A stretch of 8,990 bases of DNA from Phycisphaerae bacterium (lineage in GTDB: Bacteria > Planctomycetota > Phycisphaerae > Tepidisphaerales > Tepidisphaeraceae). Shown here one piece after another: positions 6,315-8,990 of the stretch (its first letter is position 1; each line of letters opens with the position of its first letter). The DNA is taken from the NCBI GenBank assembly GCA_014380825.1, contig JACMJD010000034.1, positions 1 through 8,990 of the forward strand, read 5' to 3'. Under the pieces are notes generated by a model that was not told the DNA's origin, did no database searches, and worked only from the letters and a program-made list of their open reading frames with translations. The position numbers and the translations under genes were made by a program.

Positions 6315-7829
6315 ATGCAGACCGCACCTCCCTGCGCGCTGGTGATCTTTGGAGCCAGCGGCGACTTGGCCAAGCGCAAGCTCATTCCGGCGCTGTACGA
6401 ATTGGCCCACGAGAAACTTCTGCCGCAGAATTTTGCGCTGATTGGGTTCGCGCGCACGGAAATGTCGGATGACGACTATCGCAAAGAATGCCGGGAATCG
6501 CTCGAGAAGTTCGTCAAGAAACCGCTTGATCCCGATGCGCTCAAACGCCTGGAAGCCAGCATCGGCTACGTCGCCGGCGATTACGGTGACGCCGCTGCGC
6601 ACGAGAAATTGATCAAGAAACTCAACGAAGTCGACCAGAAGCAGGGCACGGCGGGCAATCGGTTGTTCTACCTTTCAACGCCGCCCAACACGTTTGAGCC
6701 GATCATCGGTTGTCTTGGCGATAAGAAGTCAGCGCACAAGGGTTTCGTTCGCATCATCATCGAAAAGCCATTCGGGCGAGATCTGCAAAGCGCCAAGCAG
6801 TTGAACGTACTGCTGCACAAATATTTCGATGAATCACAGGTCTTCCGCATCGATCATTACCTTGGCAAAGAGACCGTGCAAAACCTGATGGTGATGCGAT
6901 TCGCCAACTCGATCTTCGAGCCGATCTGGAACTACAAGTATATCGATCACGTGCAGATCACGGTCAGCGAAACGCTGGGCGTCGGCACGCGTGGCGGGTA
7001 TTACGACAAAAGCGGCGCGCTGCGCGACATGGTGCAGAATCATCTGTTCCAATTGATGGCGCTCATCGCAATGGAACCGCCAGCGGCGCTCGATTCGACG
7101 AGCATCCGCGATGAGAAGGTGAAGGTCTACAAATCCGTCCGCCCGCTGAAGCCCGGCATGATCGAAGAGTACACCGTGCGCGGCCAATACAGCGAGGGCG
7201 AAGCGAACAAGCAGAAGACGAACGGATATTTGAAAGAGAAAGATGTCCCGGCGGAGTCGCACACGGAGACGTTCGTCGCGATTAAGTTGTACATCGACAA
7301 CTGGCGCTGGAGCGGCACGCCGTTCTATCTGCGCACGGGAAAATTCCTCCCCGAAAAGTTAAGCGAGGTGGCCGTGCGGTTTCGCTCGCCGCCGCAGACG
7401 CTGTTTCAGAAGCAGTGCGAATCGCCGGTGTATCCGAACGATCTGATCGTTCGCGTCCAGCCGGAAGAGGGAGTCAGTTGGCGAATGAACGGCAAGGTTC
7501 CGGGCGGCGCGATGAACATCAAACCCGTTGCGCTCGATTTCCTCTACAAGACGACATTCAACAAGGAACCGCCCGAAGCGTACGAGCGACTGATCTTCGA
7601 CGCGATGATCGGCGACCAAACCCTGTTCATCCGCGGCGACGAAGCCGAAGCGGCCTGGGCGGTGGTCGATCCGATCGAGCAGATGTGGTCGCAGTCGAAG
7701 GGCGCGCCCGAGCAATACAAGCCGGGGAGTTGGGGACCGAAGAGCGCGCAGCAGTTGATCGAGCTGGACGGGCGCCGCTGGATGCATTCGACGGGGGAGA
7801 TTGAGCCGATCATCGCGTGTTCGTTGTGA
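6315..7829 (+). CDS. zwf: Glucose-6-phosphate 1-dehydrogenase
   Basis: The enzyme oxidises glucose 6-phosphate to 6-phosphogluconolactone with NAD(P)+, the entry to the oxidative pentose phosphate pathway. At 504 aa it is close to the usual length (E. coli about 490). The dinucleotide-binding fingerprint GASGDLAKRK is at 13-22. IIEKPFGRDL (148-157) includes the conserved substrate-region Lys151. The active-site signature is RIDHYLGKETVQN (178-190) with D180-H181, and the catalytic His is H243 in QNHLFQ; both sit three residues beyond the numbering of the Leuconostoc enzyme (D177, H178, H240). I choose the ATG at 6315 because the nucleotide fold starts right after it. The same frame stays open upstream to 5832 but overlaps the small membrane gene and has no family similarity. 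An AAGGG (6299-6303) lies 11 nt before the start, a rather long spacing. No gnd, pgl or tal is adjacent. Confidence 0.97.
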   Translation: MQTAPPCALVIFGASGDLAKRKLIPALYELAHEKLLPQNFALIGFARTEMSDDDYRKECRESLEKFVKKPLDPDALKRLEASIGYVAGDYGDAAAHEKLIKKLNEVDQKQGTAGNRLFYLSTPPNTFEPIIGCLGDKKSAHKGFVRIIIEKPFGRDLQSAKQLNVLLHKYFDESQVFRIDHYLGKETVQNLMVMRFANSIFEPIWNYKYIDHVQITVSETLGVGTRGGYYDKSGALRDMVQNHLFQLMALIAMEPPAALDSTSIRDEKVKVYKSVRPLKPGMIEEYTVRGQYSEGEANKQKTNGYLKEKDVPAESHTETFVAIKLYIDNWRWSGTPFYLRTGKFLPEKLSEVAVRFRSPPQTLFQKQCESPVYPNDLIVRVQPEEGVSWRMNGKVPGGAMNIKPVALDFLYKTTFNKEPPEAYERLIFDAMIGDQTLFIRGDEAEAAWAVVDPIEQMWSQSKGAPEQYKPGSWGPKSAQQLIELDGRRWMHSTGEIEPIIACSL

Positions 7830-7840
7830 ATGCGCGAAGA

Positions 7841-7862
7841 CAGGGTCACTTAAGTGACCCTG
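7841..7862. repeat. Perfect 22-bp palindrome between convergent genes
   Basis: CAGGGTCACTT is followed immediately by its exact reverse complement AAGTGACCCTG. As RNA it would make a hairpin on either strand (about 9 bp with a 4-base loop). It sits 11 bases after the zwf stop and contains the last codons and TAA stop of the minus-strand lipid kinase, so it may serve as a shared, two-way transcription end. No T tract follows on either strand, which makes a standard intrinsic terminator less certain. It may instead be a member of a short interspersed repeat family, like the unit at 67-129. Confidence 0.75.
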
Positions 7863-8752
7863 CCGACGATGACTTCCAGCGCGCTTGGGACGATTGTGAA
7901 CGAGATCGGCTCGTTCGTGATCAGCTCCCCATCGATGTTAAACCACATCCCCGGCGTTGACTCCACCTCCACGCGCTTAACCCGCTCATGCGTCACAACA
8001 TCGCTGTTCGTATAGTCTCCCCCGAGCAACCGTGCGGCGACCGCCGCGAGCTCCAGCGTCGTTCCAGATCGAACGATGACGACATCCAGCAATCCATCAC
8101 TCGGATCCGCCTGCGGCGCGATCAAGATTCCACCGCCGGCACTGCGACCGTTGGCCACGATGATATTTAGGGCGTGCACCGGTTGCTTCGCCTTGCCGTC
8201 GTAGCGCACGGAGGTCTGGTACTTTGTTAGATCCGGCAGGATGCCAATCGCGCCTCGCAGATATGCCAGCGGTCCCCAGCGCGATTTGATCTCATCGGTC
8301 ATCGCTTCGTTGACTTGCCCGGTGAAACCACCGGCGGCCGCGTTGGTCGCGAAGCGTTCGTGGTCGGCCCATTTCACTTTCATCAGATCGAGCTTGATGG
8401 TGAGTCTGGACGCGATGGTTGAGATCGCTTCTGCCGGATCCAGCGGAACGTTGAGCGTGCGCGCCAGGTCATTGCCGGTTCCCAGCGGAAGGATCGCCAG
8501 AACCGTCTTCACGTTGCCCGGTTCGGAATCGCTCATCATTCCGTTGACGACTTCGTTAACGGTTCCGTCACCACCTGCGGCGACGATCATGTCGAGCCGA
8601 TCGGCTACCGCTTGCGCCGCGACGTCGCTTGCATCGCCGGGTTTGGATGTTTCGACGATGTGAATGTCGCCGAGTGACTTGATTCGCGCGCGTAACATTT
8701 CCCACCGCTCGGCCGAGCCCGCTCGCGGGTTGGTGATCACACATATTCTCAT
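7850..8752 (-). CDS. Diacylglycerol kinase-like lipid kinase (YegS/DgkB family)
   Basis: This 300-aa protein of the DAGK catalytic-domain family phosphorylates a lipid such as diacylglycerol, phosphatidylglycerol or a sphingoid base, with ATP, at the membrane surface. MRICVITNPRAGSA opens the N-terminal nucleotide-binding domain. The family signature AAGGDGTVNEVVNG (58-71, GGDGT at 60-64) and LPLGTGNDLAR (88-98) complete it. The C-terminal beta-sandwich domain includes FATNAAAGGFTGQV, the ILIAPQADPSDGLLDVVIV strand pair and FNIDGE near the end. I start at 8752 because the fold begins there; an in-frame ATG at 8830 would add 26 unrelated residues and overlap the probable nuo promoter. No Shine-Dalgarno is visible, but CATAAT lies 10 nt upstream. 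The end of the protein (RVT) is encoded inside the 22-bp palindrome. The lipid substrate is not predictable. Confidence 0.93.
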   Translation of the reverse strand: MRICVITNPRAGSAERWEMLRARIKSLGDIHIVETSKPGDASDVAAQAVADRLDMIVAAGGDGTVNEVVNGMMSDSEPGNVKTVLAILPLGTGNDLARTLNVPLDPAEAISTIASRLTIKLDLMKVKWADHERFATNAAAGGFTGQVNEAMTDEIKSRWGPLAYLRGAIGILPDLTKYQTSVRYDGKAKQPVHALNIIVANGRSAGGGILIAPQADPSDGLLDVVIVRSGTTLELAAVAARLLGGDYTNSDVVTHERVKRVEVESTPGMWFNIDGELITNEPISFTIVPSALEVIVGRVT

Positions 8753-8762
8753 CGTGGCGGCA

Positions 8763-8768
8763 ATTATG
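8763..8768 (-). promoter_or_regulatory. Putative -10 element for the lipid kinase gene
   Basis: On the minus strand CATAAT (5 of 6 to TATAAT) ends 10 nt before the ATG at 8752, so a transcript from it would have almost no leader. A matching -35 box is not evident. Confidence 0.3.
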
Positions 8769-8802
8769 GATGGTTGGCCGATCGGACAGAACGCGTGAAA
8801 TC

Positions 8803-8831
8803 TTGACGCGCCGCCAGCGCCCATCAACAAT
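8803..8831 (+). promoter_or_regulatory. Putative sigma70-type promoter for the nuoC-like gene
   Basis: TTGACG (8803-8808, 5 of 6 to TTGACA) and AACAAT (8826-8831, 4 of 6 to TATAAT) are separated by exactly 17 bases. Transcription would start near 8838, leaving a leader of about 29 nt that carries the AGGA ribosome-binding site (8854-8857) and a small hairpin, CGCGAT-ACG-ATCGCG (8837-8851). Confidence 0.4.
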
Positions 8832-8866
8832 CGCGGCGCGATACGATCGCGAAAGGAACGCCGCTC

Positions 8867-8990
8867 TTGTTACCACGCACAATCGTTCATCCCGCGCAGC
8901 AACCGCTGAAGGCGAAGTTCGCCGACACGAAATTTCTCGTGGGCGAATTTCGCGACATGGTCACGGTCGTCGTGCCGCGCGAATACATCG
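8867..8990 (+). CDS. nuoC: NADH-quinone oxidoreductase subunit C, N-terminus (partial, TTG start)
   Basis: The frame reads LLPRTIVHPAQQPLKAKF and then FRDMVTVVVPREYI up to the window edge. A short variable start leading into LK-x-KF, then an R-D-x-V-T-V-V-V-P-R-E-x-(I/L) strand, is how the 30-kDa (NuoC) subunit of respiratory complex I begins. NuoC belongs to the peripheral arm, which links NADH oxidation to quinone reduction at the membrane. No ATG or GTG start is available upstream in this frame; TTG at 8867 has AGGA (8854-8857) 9 nt before it and a plausible promoter further up. Only 41 codons are visible, so the call rests on one conserved strand and its approach. The gene is divergent from the lipid kinase, and nuoD and others would be expected beyond the edge. 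Confidence 0.65.
   Translation, partial: MLPRTIVHPAQQPLKAKFADTKFLVGEFRDMVTVVVPREYI

Noticed and set aside
8753..8830. 26-residue N-terminal extension of the lipid kinase
   Set aside because: The family starts at the MRICVITNPRAGSA segment. The extra residues resemble nothing and overlap the probable nuoC promoter.

Overview
This 9 kb window of GC-rich bacterial chromosome (roughly 60% GC by eye) carries housekeeping genes packed on both strands with short gaps. No CRISPR array, prophage, insertion sequence, rRNA or tRNA is visible. The best taxonomic hint is a short palindromic repeat near the left edge that, read as protein, gives the tail RRTGFQPV. I associate such tails with interspersed repeats of Planctomycetota genomes. 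Planctomycetota, perhaps a Phycisphaerae-like member, is therefore my working inference, not a demonstrated fact.

Layout, left to right: a possible 3' end of a + strand gene (3-41) and a strong hairpin-plus-T terminator (67-97); a minus-strand GT9 heptosyltransferase-like gene (100-1167) whose last codons lie in an inverted copy of the same repeat; sucC on the + strand (1276-2451); a membrane fatty acid desaturase with a histidine-rich N-terminus (2521-3549); and a ParD/CopG-like antitoxin gene (3549-3806) coupled to it by a TAATG overlap. Next comes a minus-strand cluster, transcribed right to left: M29 aminopeptidase (5833-4709), MmcQ/YjbR protein (4712-4371) and GNAT acetyltransferase (4381-3872), with 4-bp and 11-bp overlaps. 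Divergent from it are a small single-span membrane protein (5953-6213) and zwf, glucose-6-phosphate dehydrogenase (6315-7829). zwf converges on a YegS/DgkB-type lipid kinase (8752-7850) across a perfect 22-bp palindrome. At the right edge a TTG-started CDS (8867 onward) reads as the N-terminus of NADH-quinone oxidoreductase subunit C (nuoC), probably the entry to a nuo operon.

Functionally the genes cover core carbon and energy metabolism (sucC, zwf, nuoC), envelope and lipid chemistry (heptosyltransferase, desaturase, lipid kinase, small membrane protein) and a peptidase/acetyltransferase cluster. I see no previously undescribed multi-gene system. The items most worth a second look are the two palindromic elements that form the 3' ends of minus-strand genes, the inverted repeat in the divergent 5834-5952 region, the orphan antitoxin fused in expression to a desaturase, the His-rich desaturase extension, and a recurring pattern of -10-like hexamers only 7-11 nt from start codons that lack Shine-Dalgarno sequences, which suggests leaderless transcription.
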